DNA from: Chitinophaga pinensis
Lineage (GTDB): Bacteria; Bacteroidota; Bacteroidia; NS11-12g; UBA9320
Length of the DNA stretch: 64,000 nt
NCBI GenBank assembly: GCA_945907065.1
Contig: CAMDSC010000001.1
Coordinates: forward strand, 253,059-317,058
Direction: 5' to 3'
The notes beneath the pieces are model-generated. The model was not told the DNA's origin, did no database searches, and saw only the letters and a program-made list of their open reading frames with translations. The stretch's first letter is position 1. Every line of letters starts with the position of its first letter. A program made the translations under genes and the position numbers. Of the stretch, positions 34,541 to 42,397 are shown one piece after another.

Positions 34541-35590
34541 TTAAACCAATTTTTCATCTATTGCTTTTAAAATTAAAAAATTTTCTTCGGCTTGCTTCCA
34601 AAATTTTCTCCCTTTCATAAAAGGCCATGGAGCTATGCCATGCTGTCGGTTGTATTTACATATTTTATACAAAGCTTCCCAGTGTTTTAATATCTCTTTA
34701 TAAGCACCAATCAATGAATATCCTGTGTCATAAAAGTGGTTAGGCTCAGCTCCACACCCATTATATTCAAGGATTTTAAAATTTTTACCATTTTTTAAAT
34801 CCTCAACATTAGAGCACATAATATCATATCGGCCATAAAAAAAATCATTTATACCAAGACTTATTTTATCAAAAACATTAACTAGTTTTTTATCAATGTG
34901 TTCTTTTAAATCAATAAAATGAGCACCTCGATTGTGATTGGCAGCATAACTTAACATATACTTTTCACCTTTTTCCAAAACCCTTTCCCAATTGTCCTGA
35001 TGCTTAATTTGCAGTTGATCTATATATTTTTGCCCCTTTGGATGTTCAATAATCAATTGGTGCAATGTATGTATTCCATCACCTTCTATTTGTAAAGGTA
35101 TTTTATGTAAAAAACCAGTTATAGTTCCTTTATTTTCTTTAGGATGACGGATATAAAAAACACTTACTTCCATTGGATAATGAACCATTTCCTGAATGAT
35201 ATAATCCATAGGAACATTTGTATGGTAGTATTTTAATTCAGTTTCATTTTCAATTTTTCTGAATAAAACTCCTTGTTTGGCAATATCAGGTTTAACAATA
35301 AAAGGAAACTCTATATTACTTTTTTGAAGGTTTTCTAGAATGGTTTTAAAATCTTGATGCGGTTGCACAAAAAAAGTGGTGGGGTATAATTCCAACGGCA
35401 ATAAATTATACATTTCCATTTTGGGTTCGCCGTCCATTCCTCCAAAAGTAATTTTGGGGTTACTGGAGGTAAAAAACCATATCGACCCGGATTTTATAGT
35501 GTACCAAAGCCACACTAATGTTAGTGGAGCGTAAATCACCTTGAAGGGCCATGTTTCCCAATTAAAAATTTTGTTAATTATTCCCTTCAT
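34541..35590 (-). CDS. ATP-grasp domain enzyme (D-Ala-D-Ala ligase-like)
   Basis: The 349-residue protein begins with a hydrophobic segment (FKVIYAPLTLVWLWYTI, about residues 17-33) that may anchor it to the membrane. The remainder is an ATP-grasp domain: FPFIVKPDIAKQGVLF (lysine strand), YIIQEMVHYPMEVSVFY, and ILEYNGCGAEPNHFYD with the metal-binding Glu/Asn. Such enzymes join a carboxylate to an amine using ATP. The substrate is not evident; the coupled LysE exporter hints at a small amino-acid-derived product. Confidence 0.75.
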   Translation of the reverse strand: MKGIINKIFNWETWPFKVIYAPLTLVWLWYTIKSGSIWFFTSSNPKITFGGMDGEPKMEMYNLLPLELYPTTFFVQPHQDFKTILENLQKSNIEFPFIVKPDIAKQGVLFRKIENETELKYYHTNVPMDYIIQEMVHYPMEVSVFYIRHPKENKGTITGFLHKIPLQIEGDGIHTLHQLIIEHPKGQKYIDQLQIKHQDNWERVLEKGEKYMLSYAANHNRGAHFIDLKEHIDKKLVNVFDKISLGINDFFYGRYDIMCSNVEDLKNGKNFKILEYNGCGAEPNHFYDTGYSLIGAYKEILKHWEALYKICKYNRQHGIAPWPFMKGRKFWKQAEENFLILKAIDEKLV

Positions 35591-35695
35591 TAATTTTGTT
35601 CTTACAAGTAATATTCTTTTTAAAAAAAATTAATTGTCAGATGGCTTCAAAACTAATGTTACTTTCTTATCATTACTATTTTTGCGATTATTTTT

Positions 35696-36868
35696 TTATA
35701 ACTCCTTATTTTCCTCTACTTTAAGGGTTATCCGAAATGTTGTCCCCTTGTTGTGACTTGATTCTTTTACTACAATATGGCCTTTATGATAATTTTCTAT
35801 AATTCGTTTTACAAAGGAAAGCCCCAAACCCCAGCCACGTTTTTTTGTCGTAAATCCAGGCTTAAAAATTGATTTGAATCGACTGGCCGGAATTCCTTTA
35901 CCGGTATCGGTTATGTCAATAATTATACTGTGGGTTCTTTGCTCAATACTAAATGTAATGGAGCCAACTCCTTCCATGGCATCAATCGCATTTTTAGTAA
36001 GGTTTTCAATAGCCCATGCAAATAAATATGGGTTCATATTTATAAATACTGGTTTTGATAAATGATTATTAATGGTAAAGACAACTAATTTAGAAGTTCT
36101 ATTTTTTAAATAATCAATGGATGTTTCCAATTCTTTCACAATATCCAAAGGTTCCAGTTTTGGGTCAGAACCAATTTTAGAAAACCGCTCCGTTATTATT
36201 TCTAATCGGTTTACGTCTTTTTCCATTTCATTTAGTAAATCTTTGTTACTGTTGGGTTCCTCACGACTAATTTCAATCCATGCCATTAGTGATGAAAGTG
36301 GAGTCCCTAATTGATGGGCTGTTTCCTTACTCATTCCTACCCATACCAGATTTTGTTCAGAACGGCGAGAATAACTAAAAGCCAGATAACTAATTATTAA
36401 AAAGAACGATATTATAATGAGTTGAACTAACGGATAATATTTTAAGCGGGTAAGTATTTCTGAGTCTAAATAAAAAACCTTTACTTTTTGTCCTTCATAA
36501 TAATTGAGGACAATAGGTTCATGTGCCTCTTTCATTTTTTCTAAAGTTTTAATAATGTAGTCATTGTTTCGGGCCGCTTTGGCCGAATCAAGATTTCGCC
36601 AACTGGTTACATTTTCACTTTCATCTGTTAATATTACAGGGATGGTGGTATTTTGACTCACAATTTCCAAAAGAAATGTTAGGTCAACAGAAAAATCACT
36701 GGAAGCTAATTGTGCTGTGGCTTTAGCCCAAGTTTGTATTTTTAATTTTTCCTCAGTTTCCATCTTTTTAGCAAGATTATTGGTATACCAAAGTGATAGA
36801 ATACCAATTAAAATAGCCAGTGAAAGAAGAACGGGTTTTATAATCCGGTTAAAGCGGTAGGAGTTCAT
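35696..36868 (-). CDS. Membrane-bound sensor histidine kinase
   Basis: A 390-residue sensor with two membrane helices (about residues 10-30 and 145-165) enclosing a periplasmic region of about 115 residues. The cytoplasmic part has the phospho-acceptor His in KETAHQLGTPLSSL, an N-box NLTKNAIDAMEG, DTGKGIP and GWGLGLSFVKRI. No HAMP domain is visible and no response regulator gene is adjacent, so it is an orphan kinase. I chose ATG 36868 over TTG 36880. It diverges from the cyclase gene with 72 bases between starts. Confidence 0.88.
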   Translation of the reverse strand: MNSYRFNRIIKPVLLSLAILIGILSLWYTNNLAKKMETEEKLKIQTWAKATAQLASSDFSVDLTFLLEIVSQNTTIPVILTDESENVTSWRNLDSAKAARNNDYIIKTLEKMKEAHEPIVLNYYEGQKVKVFYLDSEILTRLKYYPLVQLIIISFFLIISYLAFSYSRRSEQNLVWVGMSKETAHQLGTPLSSLMAWIEISREEPNSNKDLLNEMEKDVNRLEIITERFSKIGSDPKLEPLDIVKELETSIDYLKNRTSKLVVFTINNHLSKPVFINMNPYLFAWAIENLTKNAIDAMEGVGSITFSIEQRTHSIIIDITDTGKGIPASRFKSIFKPGFTTKKRGWGLGLSFVKRIIENYHKGHIVVKESSHNKGTTFRITLKVEENKEL

Positions 36869-36940
36869 TGAGTGTTTCAAAAATAATCAGATAACTTATT
36901 CTTTTATAAAAAATGGTAATTTTACCAGCCAATAGCAGTT

Positions 36941-37690
36941 ATGCAACTATCTTTTAACTACAACGGAATTTTATATAGTTTTAATACTTCACACCCTTTA
37001 GATATTTCATTGGGAGTGAGACATGACGGATTAGGAACTAATTGTTTTTATACTGACCGCCCAAATTTTAAACCTTATACCGCCGGTAATTTTATTGGTA
37101 ATGTGGCACTGGGAGGAGCTTGCAATGTGGATATAATAAATTTTACACCCCACGGTAATGGTACACATACTGAGTGCATTGGTCATATTACAGCCGAGCA
37201 ACAATCCATAACCGAGGCTTTGCCACAAGGAATAATGGTGGCTAAATTAATTACTTTAAACCCTGAAAAAGTCGGGGAGGACTTAGTAATAAATTTAAAT
37301 CAATTGCCGACTTTGGAAGGTGAAACTGGTTTGGAAGCTATAATAATTAGAACCCTTCCCAATGAGGATTCAAAAAAAGTAAGAGATTATTCGGGTGAAA
37401 ATCCTGCTTATTTTTCTCCTCAAGCTTTGCAATATTTAAAAGAACAAGGAATAAAACATGTGTTATGCGATATTCCTTCGGTAGATAGGGAAGATGATGG
37501 TGGAAAATTATTGGCTCATAAAGCTTTTTTTGGAGTTCCTGAATCACCAAGATTGGATGCAACTATCACAGAATTGATATACGTTGATAATTCAATTGAA
37601 GACGGATTATACCTTTTGGATATTCAAATTGCTTCGTTTCAATCGGATGCCAGCCCAAGCAGGCCAGTACTTTATAGATTAGAGAAGTAA
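36941..37690 (+). CDS. Cyclase family protein (kynurenine formamidase-like)
   Basis: A 249-residue metal-dependent hydrolase-like protein of the cyclase superfamily that includes KynB-type arylformamidase and polyketide-related hydrolases. The family metal motif appears as HGNGTHTECIGH (about residues 71-82), and CDIPSVDREDDGG lies further on. No tryptophan catabolic gene is adjacent, so the substrate is undecided. It is followed 13 bases later by a GT9 glycosyltransferase, probably on the same transcript. Confidence 0.82.
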   Translation: MQLSFNYNGILYSFNTSHPLDISLGVRHDGLGTNCFYTDRPNFKPYTAGNFIGNVALGGACNVDIINFTPHGNGTHTECIGHITAEQQSITEALPQGIMVAKLITLNPEKVGEDLVINLNQLPTLEGETGLEAIIIRTLPNEDSKKVRDYSGENPAYFSPQALQYLKEQGIKHVLCDIPSVDREDDGGKLLAHKAFFGVPESPRLDATITELIYVDNSIEDGLYLLDIQIASFQSDASPSRPVLYRLEK

Positions 37691-37703
37691 GATTTAAAAC
37701 TAA

Positions 37704-38732
37704 ATGCCTTTAAAATTAAACAAAGAACAATTTTACTTTTTTGCATCAGCACTTATTAGTGGGTTTATAAATTTTATTAAACCTAAAAAACCAGTTCAAT
37801 CCATTTTAGTTATTAAGTTGGATGAAATAGGTGATATGGTTTATGCACTACATATTTTAGAGCATTTAAAAAATCAATATCCCGATGCGCCAATTACTTT
37901 GCTTTGCAAGCCATTTGTAAAACCTTTAGTTCAAAATAATCCGGCTATTTCTAATATTATCCATGAAATACCTTTAACTAGTAAATTTGAATTAATAGTA
38001 GAATTGAGAGGGAACTGGGATACTTTGAAATATGCCCTAAGAAAAATGCCTTTCAAGAGATTGGACAGAGGCACAGTGAGGCTTAACAATAAACTACATG
38101 GCGGCCAAAAGCATGAGGTAATAACAAATTTTGAAGTCATTGAATCCTTGTTACCCAAAGGAACAACGCCTTTGGTTCCTAAAATAATTTGTGATGAAAA
38201 TTCTAAAGAGTTTGTCTACGAATTTATTATAGAAAAAAAGCTTCAAAATTTTGCGGTTATTCATTGCGGAGCTAGGAGAATACTGCGACAATGGCCGGTG
38301 GAGAACTTCGCCAGTTTGATAAAAATTTTAAATGAAAAATATAAACTTCAAATAGTGTTTGCCGGAGCGGACGAAGACGAACCGGTAATTAATAAAATTA
38401 GAGAGCTTGCAAAAATTGAAGCAATAATCTGCACTCGAAATTTTTCGCTGTTGCATTTTGCATCTTTGGTTCAACGAGCCAAACTGTTTGTAGGTAATGA
38501 AAGCGGTCCTTTGCACATAGCCGCTGTGATGCAAACTCCTTTGGTTGGAATATATGGGCCGGGTGTGCCTCATGTTTTTTATCCTATTGGTGAGAAATCA
38601 AAAGTGGTTCATCATATTTTGGATTGCAATCCTTGCGACCAAGTTCACTGCGTTCGTCCCGAAAATCCATGTATAAATTTGGTAACCTTATTGGAGGTAG
38701 AACAAAACATTTCTGAAATATTAAGTGTTTGA
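37704..38732 (+). CDS. Glycosyltransferase family 9 (heptosyltransferase-like)
   Basis: A 342-residue GT-B glycosyltransferase related to ADP-heptose:LPS heptosyltransferases. The N-terminal ILVIKLDEIGDMVYAL and the C-terminal FVGNESGPLHIAAVMQTPLVGIYGP blocks, the latter binding the sugar nucleotide, are diagnostic. It ends with a Cys cluster, CNPCDQVHCVRPENPC. Likely role: transfer of a sugar during outer-core or other envelope glycan synthesis at the inner face of the cytoplasmic membrane. Confidence 0.85.
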   Translation: MPLKLNKEQFYFFASALISGFINFIKPKKPVQSILVIKLDEIGDMVYALHILEHLKNQYPDAPITLLCKPFVKPLVQNNPAISNIIHEIPLTSKFELIVELRGNWDTLKYALRKMPFKRLDRGTVRLNNKLHGGQKHEVITNFEVIESLLPKGTTPLVPKIICDENSKEFVYEFIIEKKLQNFAVIHCGARRILRQWPVENFASLIKILNEKYKLQIVFAGADEDEPVINKIRELAKIEAIICTRNFSLLHFASLVQRAKLFVGNESGPLHIAAVMQTPLVGIYGPGVPHVFYPIGEKSKVVHHILDCNPCDQVHCVRPENPCINLVTLLEVEQNISEILSV

Positions 38733-38777
38733 ATTACCAAGATTGAAGGGTTAAATTTGAAGGATAATTAAAAGCAA

Positions 38778-39443
38778 ATGAAATCACTTATATTATTACC
38801 TGTAACATTGTTGTTACTAAGCGTGGGCTGCGTTGGAAAAACAAAAAAGACAACGGAGGATAAGCCAAAGGATAATAAAAACGAAAAAACAATGGAGATA
38901 AAGGATTCAACAAAATGGGACACAGCCACATTTGGTGCGGGTTGTTTTTGGTGTGTGGAAGCTATTTTTCAGGAATTAAAAGGCGTTAAAAGTGTAAAAT
39001 CAGGCTATGCTGGAGGAACTAAAGTTAACCCTACTTATGATGAAATTTGTAGTGGAAAAACCGGTCATGTGGAAGTTACTCAATTAATTTACGATCCTAC
39101 GGTTACCACATTTAAAGAATTGCTCGAAGTTTTTTGGGAAATACATGACCCCACAAGTCACGATAAACAAGGCAATGATGTTGGGCCGCAATACCGTAGT
39201 GCAGTTTTTTATCACAGTAAGCAACAAATGGATGAAGCTGAGTTTTATAAAAAACAACTTAACGATGAAAATGCTTTTTCAAAACCTGTGGTAACTCAAA
39301 TTGCCCCAATGACTGAGTTTTATAGAGCCGAAGATTACCATCAGGACTATTATAAAAACAATGCCGACCAAACCTATTGCGTTTATATCATCCGCCCCAA
39401 ATTAGATAAATTTAGAAAAGCATTTAAAAGTAAATTGAAGTAA
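38778..39443 (+). CDS. msrA: Peptide-methionine (S)-S-oxide reductase MsrA, exported form
   Basis: MsrA repairs S-methionine sulfoxide in proteins. The 221-residue protein carries the catalytic Cys in FGAGCFWCVEA and the blocks SGYAGGTKVNPTYDE and EDYHQDYY. The first approximately 25 residues form a signal (LLLLSVGC, a plausible lipobox), followed by a Lys/Glu-rich linker, so this copy probably works in the envelope, attached to a membrane, rather than in the cytoplasm. No MsrB domain is fused. The peptidase T start is 3 bases after its stop. Confidence 0.9.
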   Translation: MKSLILLPVTLLLLSVGCVGKTKKTTEDKPKDNKNEKTMEIKDSTKWDTATFGAGCFWCVEAIFQELKGVKSVKSGYAGGTKVNPTYDEICSGKTGHVEVTQLIYDPTVTTFKELLEVFWEIHDPTSHDKQGNDVGPQYRSAVFYHSKQQMDEAEFYKKQLNDENAFSKPVVTQIAPMTEFYRAEDYHQDYYKNNADQTYCVYIIRPKLDKFRKAFKSKLK

Positions 39444-39446
39444 AAC

Positions 39447-40694
39447 GTGTTTAATAATTATAACTTCTCAGTGAGTGAACGTTTTTTAAAATACGTTCAA
39501 ATAGATACCCAATCCGACCCCGAATCACCAACGTGTCCTTCTACCGAAAAACAAAAAAACCTTGGAAAGGTATTAGTTGAAGAGCTATTAAGCCTGGGGA
39601 TAAAAGATGCACATTTGGATGAGCACGGTTATGTATATGCCACCATCCAAGCCAATACCAGCAAGCAAGTTCCTGTAATTTGTTTTTGTTCGCACATGGA
39701 TACCTCGCCCGATTGCGGCGGTAAGGACGTAAAACCCATCGTTCATAAAAATTATTTTGGAGGAATTATTAAGTTTCCTCAAGATGCTACCTTATCTCTA
39801 GACCCCATTGCTCATCCCGATTTAAAAAATCAAATAGGTAATGATATAATTACAGCCGATGGCACCACACTTTTAGGAGCCGATAATAAAGCCGGACTGG
39901 CTGAAATTATGGATGCAGCAGCTTATATTATCCAACATCCTGAAATAAAGCACGGCAAAATTCGCATCCTTTTTACCCCAGATGAAGAAATAGGCCGTGG
40001 CGTGGATAATGTAGATATTAAAAAATTAGGAGCTGATTTTGGCTACACCATGGATGGTGAATCTGCCGGACATATTGAAGACGAAACCTTTAGCGCTGAT
40101 GGGGCTGTACTTACCATCAAAGGCGTTTCCACCCATCCGGGATTTGCCAAAGGCAAAATGGAAAGTGCTATAAAAATTGCTGCTGATATTGTTTCAGCCT
40201 TGCCTAAAGACAGACTATCACCTGAAACTACAGAAAAAAAACAAGGCTTTGTTCATCCTACTTCTATCAGCGGACACATTGAAGAAGCAGTGGTTAAATT
40301 TATTATCCGTGGGTTTGATAATGCCACATTGGTGAATAATGCCAATGAAATACGAAAAGTAGCCGATGCTATAGTATCAAATTACCCCAATTCATCCTAC
40401 ACGCTTGAAACTTTTGAGCAATACCGCAATATGAAGGAGGTTTTGGTAAAGCATCCACATGTGGTGGATTATGCAATGGAAGCCATTAAACGAACCGGAT
40501 TAACTCCTATTACAGAAAGTATACGAGGCGGAACCGATGGTTCAAGGCTTTCATTTATGGGGCTTCCTTGCCCCAATATTTTTGCCGGCGAACATGCGTT
40601 TCATTCCAAATTAGAATGGGTTTCGGTGCAGGATATGCAAAAGGCGGTAGAAACCATTGTTCATTTGTGCATGGTTTGGGAAGAGAAAAGTTAA
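39447..40694 (+). CDS. pepT: Peptidase T (tripeptide aminopeptidase)
   Basis: A cytosolic di-zinc M20 peptidase that removes the N-terminal residue from tripeptides. The 415-residue protein shows FCSHMDTSPDCGG (zinc His, Asp), LLGADNKAGLAEI, FTPDEEIGRG (Glu pair), YTMDGES and a final His near GEHAFHSK. It starts with GTG; family N-termini begin (M)FNNYxF, so this GTG is the true start. It closes a two-gene unit with msrA. Accessory-type sequence begins directly after its stop. Confidence 0.92.
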   Translation: MFNNYNFSVSERFLKYVQIDTQSDPESPTCPSTEKQKNLGKVLVEELLSLGIKDAHLDEHGYVYATIQANTSKQVPVICFCSHMDTSPDCGGKDVKPIVHKNYFGGIIKFPQDATLSLDPIAHPDLKNQIGNDIITADGTTLLGADNKAGLAEIMDAAAYIIQHPEIKHGKIRILFTPDEEIGRGVDNVDIKKLGADFGYTMDGESAGHIEDETFSADGAVLTIKGVSTHPGFAKGKMESAIKIAADIVSALPKDRLSPETTEKKQGFVHPTSISGHIEEAVVKFIIRGFDNATLVNNANEIRKVADAIVSNYPNSSYTLETFEQYRNMKEVLVKHPHVVDYAMEAIKRTGLTPITESIRGGTDGSRLSFMGLPCPNIFAGEHAFHSKLEWVSVQDMQKAVETIVHLCMVWEEKS

Positions 40695-40717
40695 GGGCGT
40701 TTTAAAAAAAAATTGAG

Positions 40718-40887
40718 GCCGCTAGGGCGGACTTTGGGAGCTTCGCAAGTTTTAAATTTTTAACGGTCCGCAGGCATAAGGCTGTGCGGCTTTGAAACCT
40801 CAAAACTTTCCGCTTCGACAAAGTTAATAGGTACGTAGAACTTTCCAAATCTAAAAACTAGCATTAGGCAAGCCTACTGTTAGCGGC
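40718..40887. repeat. attC-like imperfect palindrome, left of the toxin-antitoxin pair
   Basis: Outer arms GCCGCTA (40718-40724) and TAGCGGC (40881-40887) enclose about 155 bases. Inside lie TAACGGTCC (40761-40769), a CCGCA/TGCGG stem and the right end GTTAGC. The same TAACGGTCC and GTTAGC words bound the second element at 41577-41684. It is noncoding. The toxin gene ends 8 bases to its right. Confidence 0.6.
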
Positions 40888-40894
40888 AGACTTT

Positions 40895-41173
40895 CTATTT
40901 GTTGTCATAATGAAACCGACACTGAATAATTGTACACTTTTGGTTCATTCCTTTTATTCCTGTTATGCTGTAAACCAACCTGTGCTCACTAGTAATACGT
41001 CTAGACCAATATCCTTTCAAACCGAATTTTAAAGGTTCAGGTTTTCCTATACCCTTAAAAGGTTCTTGATTAATGGATTTAATCAATTCTTTGATTTTAG
41101 TAACAATTTCTTGATCATTTTCAATCCAATATGTAAAATCTTCCCATGCGGTATTTGTAAACTCAATAACCAT
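40895..41173 (-). CDS. Txe/YoeB family toxin (mRNA interferase)
   Basis: A 92-residue RelE-fold toxin that cleaves mRNA on the ribosome. Diagnostic blocks are FTNTAWEDFTYWIENDQE at the N-terminus, IGKPEPLKFGLKGYWSRRI and the C-terminal CRFHYDNK with the catalytic His and Tyr typical of YoeB. The length is normal. The antitoxin gene lies 7 bases upstream on the same strand, in the standard antitoxin-first order. The pair is isolated between two palindromic elements. Confidence 0.92.
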   Translation of the reverse strand: MVIEFTNTAWEDFTYWIENDQEIVTKIKELIKSINQEPFKGIGKPEPLKFGLKGYWSRRITSEHRLVYSITGIKGMNQKCTIIQCRFHYDNK

Positions 41174-41180
41174 GCAGTTT

Positions 41181-41432
41181 CTAGTCTAAATTATATTTAA
41201 CTGTTTCGCCATTAGTTGCCTGTTTTATTGATTTCTCAAGTCTTTCAATGTTAGTTTGAGTTGAAAGCAAATGTTCCGTTTCCATTAAGGAGTTATATTC
41301 CTTGATGGACATAATTACTACAGCTTCGTCATCTCTATTTCTAGGAACTATAATAACTTCCATGGATTTAGAAACATAGTCAAAATATTCCTTTATACCT
41401 TTTCTGAGTGTTGTGATTGTAACTGCTTTCAT
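41181..41432 (-). CDS. Phd/YefM family antitoxin
   Basis: The 83-residue antitoxin neutralises the adjacent YoeB-like toxin and normally represses its own operon. The N-terminal DNA-binding fold shows the start [20 protein letters not shown], then [21 protein letters not shown], the family consensus. The C-terminal approximately 30 residues would wrap the toxin. An upstream word, ACGTACGCAAATAAA near 41480, lies where an operator would be expected, but I cannot define one. Confidence 0.9.
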   Translation of the reverse strand: MKAVTITTLRKGIKEYFDYVSKSMEVIIVPRNRDDEAVVIMSIKEYNSLMETEHLLSTQTNIERLEKSIKQATNGETVKYNLD

Positions 41433-41576
41433 GTTATTTCAATTGTTAAAAACAAAGGTACTACATTCCGTACATTTATACGTACGCAAATAAAAATTAT
41501 TTAGATTTTTTTAAAAACTCAATCGCGGACAAGAATGCTATTATTAACTGTGAAATTTTGGGCGTGAAAAGTTTGA

Positions 41577-41684
41577 CGCTAACGGTCCTCGCATAGGCAG
41601 TAGTTTGGAGCACCTTAGACCTACGTGCATGGGCGAAGCCCTAGCGTTTAAATAGGCGGAAAATTCTGCTTATGCGATGTTAGC
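41577..41684. repeat. attC-like imperfect palindrome, right of the toxin-antitoxin pair
   Basis: GCTAAC (41578-41583) pairs with GTTAGC (41679-41684), and TCGCATAGGCAG (41589-41600) pairs with CTGCTTATGCGA (41666-41677) at 11 of 12 positions. The two arm sections are separated by unequal spacers (GGTCC against T), and the loop contains a GGGC-GAA-GCCC hairpin. Bipartite arms, unequal spacers and AAC/GTT ends are the layout of an integron attC site, although the outer boxes do not fit the canonical consensus. Confidence 0.65.
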
Positions 41685-42080
41685 ATTTCGTACGACTTAT
41701 CATTAATCATTTTTTTTAAACGATATTCTAGCGGGTTGAAAGTGTGTTTGCGTTTTATTTTTTGAGAGGGCAATAATTAAATAAATACCGCTTTGGAGAA
41801 ACGATGGAAAAAGTGCATACTCTTTTTGTTTTTATCGCTTATCAGGTAGGCTTTGTGTGAAAAAACAAAATCTGCTTGACTGAGCGTTGATAGGGCAGCA
41901 TGTGTGATTATTTTTAGAGCGATGGCAAAAAAATAAAACTTGCGTATGAGCATTGTGAGTTGGATATATTATAAGTCCTTTTATAATTATTTGTCTTGTA
42001 ACATAATGTTATTGTCATCATTATTTTAGTTTTAATCTGGTCATTTTATCTACCGCGATTTTTTTTTTCAGAGTATGAAT
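41685..42080. other. Noncoding interval between the second and third palindromic elements
   Basis: About 400 bases without a credible ORF on either strand, low in structure and AT-rich. The only long frame nearby (42021-42215, minus) covers noncoding sequence and a promoter and has no protein-like features. If the flanking elements are cassette boundaries, this would be an ORF-less cassette or the decayed remains of one. Confidence 0.45.
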
Positions 42081-42150
42081 GCTAACGTTTGGCGGGTTTA
42101 AGAAGTTGGGGATTTCGGAGCACAAAACGGTCTTGTCCTGAAATAGGTTT
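42081..42150. repeat. Partial third element beginning GCTAACGTTTGGCGGG
   Basis: The word GCTAACG at 42081 repeats the left boundary of the 41577 element. It is followed by GGCGGG and AAAACGGTC, but no closing GTTAGC arm occurs before the ribosomal protein gene, so the element is truncated or divergent. Confidence 0.4.
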
Positions 42151-42201
42151 ACAAATAGAAAAGTTGATTTAAAAAACCTTTTTTTAAAACCTAAAAAAAG
42201 A

Positions 42202-42209
42202 TAAATTTG
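42202..42209 (+). promoter_or_regulatory. Predicted -7 box (TAAATTTG) of the THX gene
   Basis: An exact TAnnTTTG match 18 bases before the THX start codon. No clear -33 element is seen at the usual distance. Confidence 0.5.
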
Positions 42210-42227
42210 CAGCACTAAAAAAAATCA

Positions 42228-42347
42228 ATGGGAAAAGGCGATAAAAAATCAGCAAAAGGCAAAAGAATCATGGGATCTTATGGTAACACCCGTCCTCGGG
42301 TTTCTAACTTGCCTAAAAAAGAAGTAGCAGCTAAAGAAACTAAGTAA
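42228..42347 (+). CDS. 30S ribosomal protein THX
   Basis: A 39-residue, highly basic protein: MGKGDKKSAKGKRIMGSYGN, then TRPRVSNLPKKEVAAKETK. It matches the THX (bTHX) family, a small peptide bound in the head of the 30S subunit in Thermus and found across Bacteroidota. It is too short for many gene finders. It has its own promoter box and a terminator, so it is a single-gene transcript. Confidence 0.92.
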   Translation: MGKGDKKSAKGKRIMGSYGNTRPRVSNLPKKEVAAKETK

Positions 42348-42370
42348 ACATAAATTTATAGTTTGCATTT

Positions 42371-42397
42371 AAAAGACCCTGAATGGGTCTTTTTTTA
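42371..42397 (+). terminator. Bidirectional terminator between THX and pdxH
   Basis: The stem AAAAGACCC/GGGTCTTTT encloses a 5-base loop (TGAAT) and is followed by a T-run on the plus strand, with an A-run on the other side. It lies between convergent genes and overlaps the pdxH stop by a few bases. Confidence 0.8.

Noticed and set aside
41577..41684. Reading the palindrome as a rho-independent terminator
   Set aside because: The loop is long (about 65 bases), no T-run follows, and no gene ends next to it.
42021..42215. A 64-codon minus-strand frame in the noncoding interval before THX
   Set aside because: Low-complexity Phe/Lys/Leu composition, covers the THX promoter and the partial third element, and shows no domain or signal.
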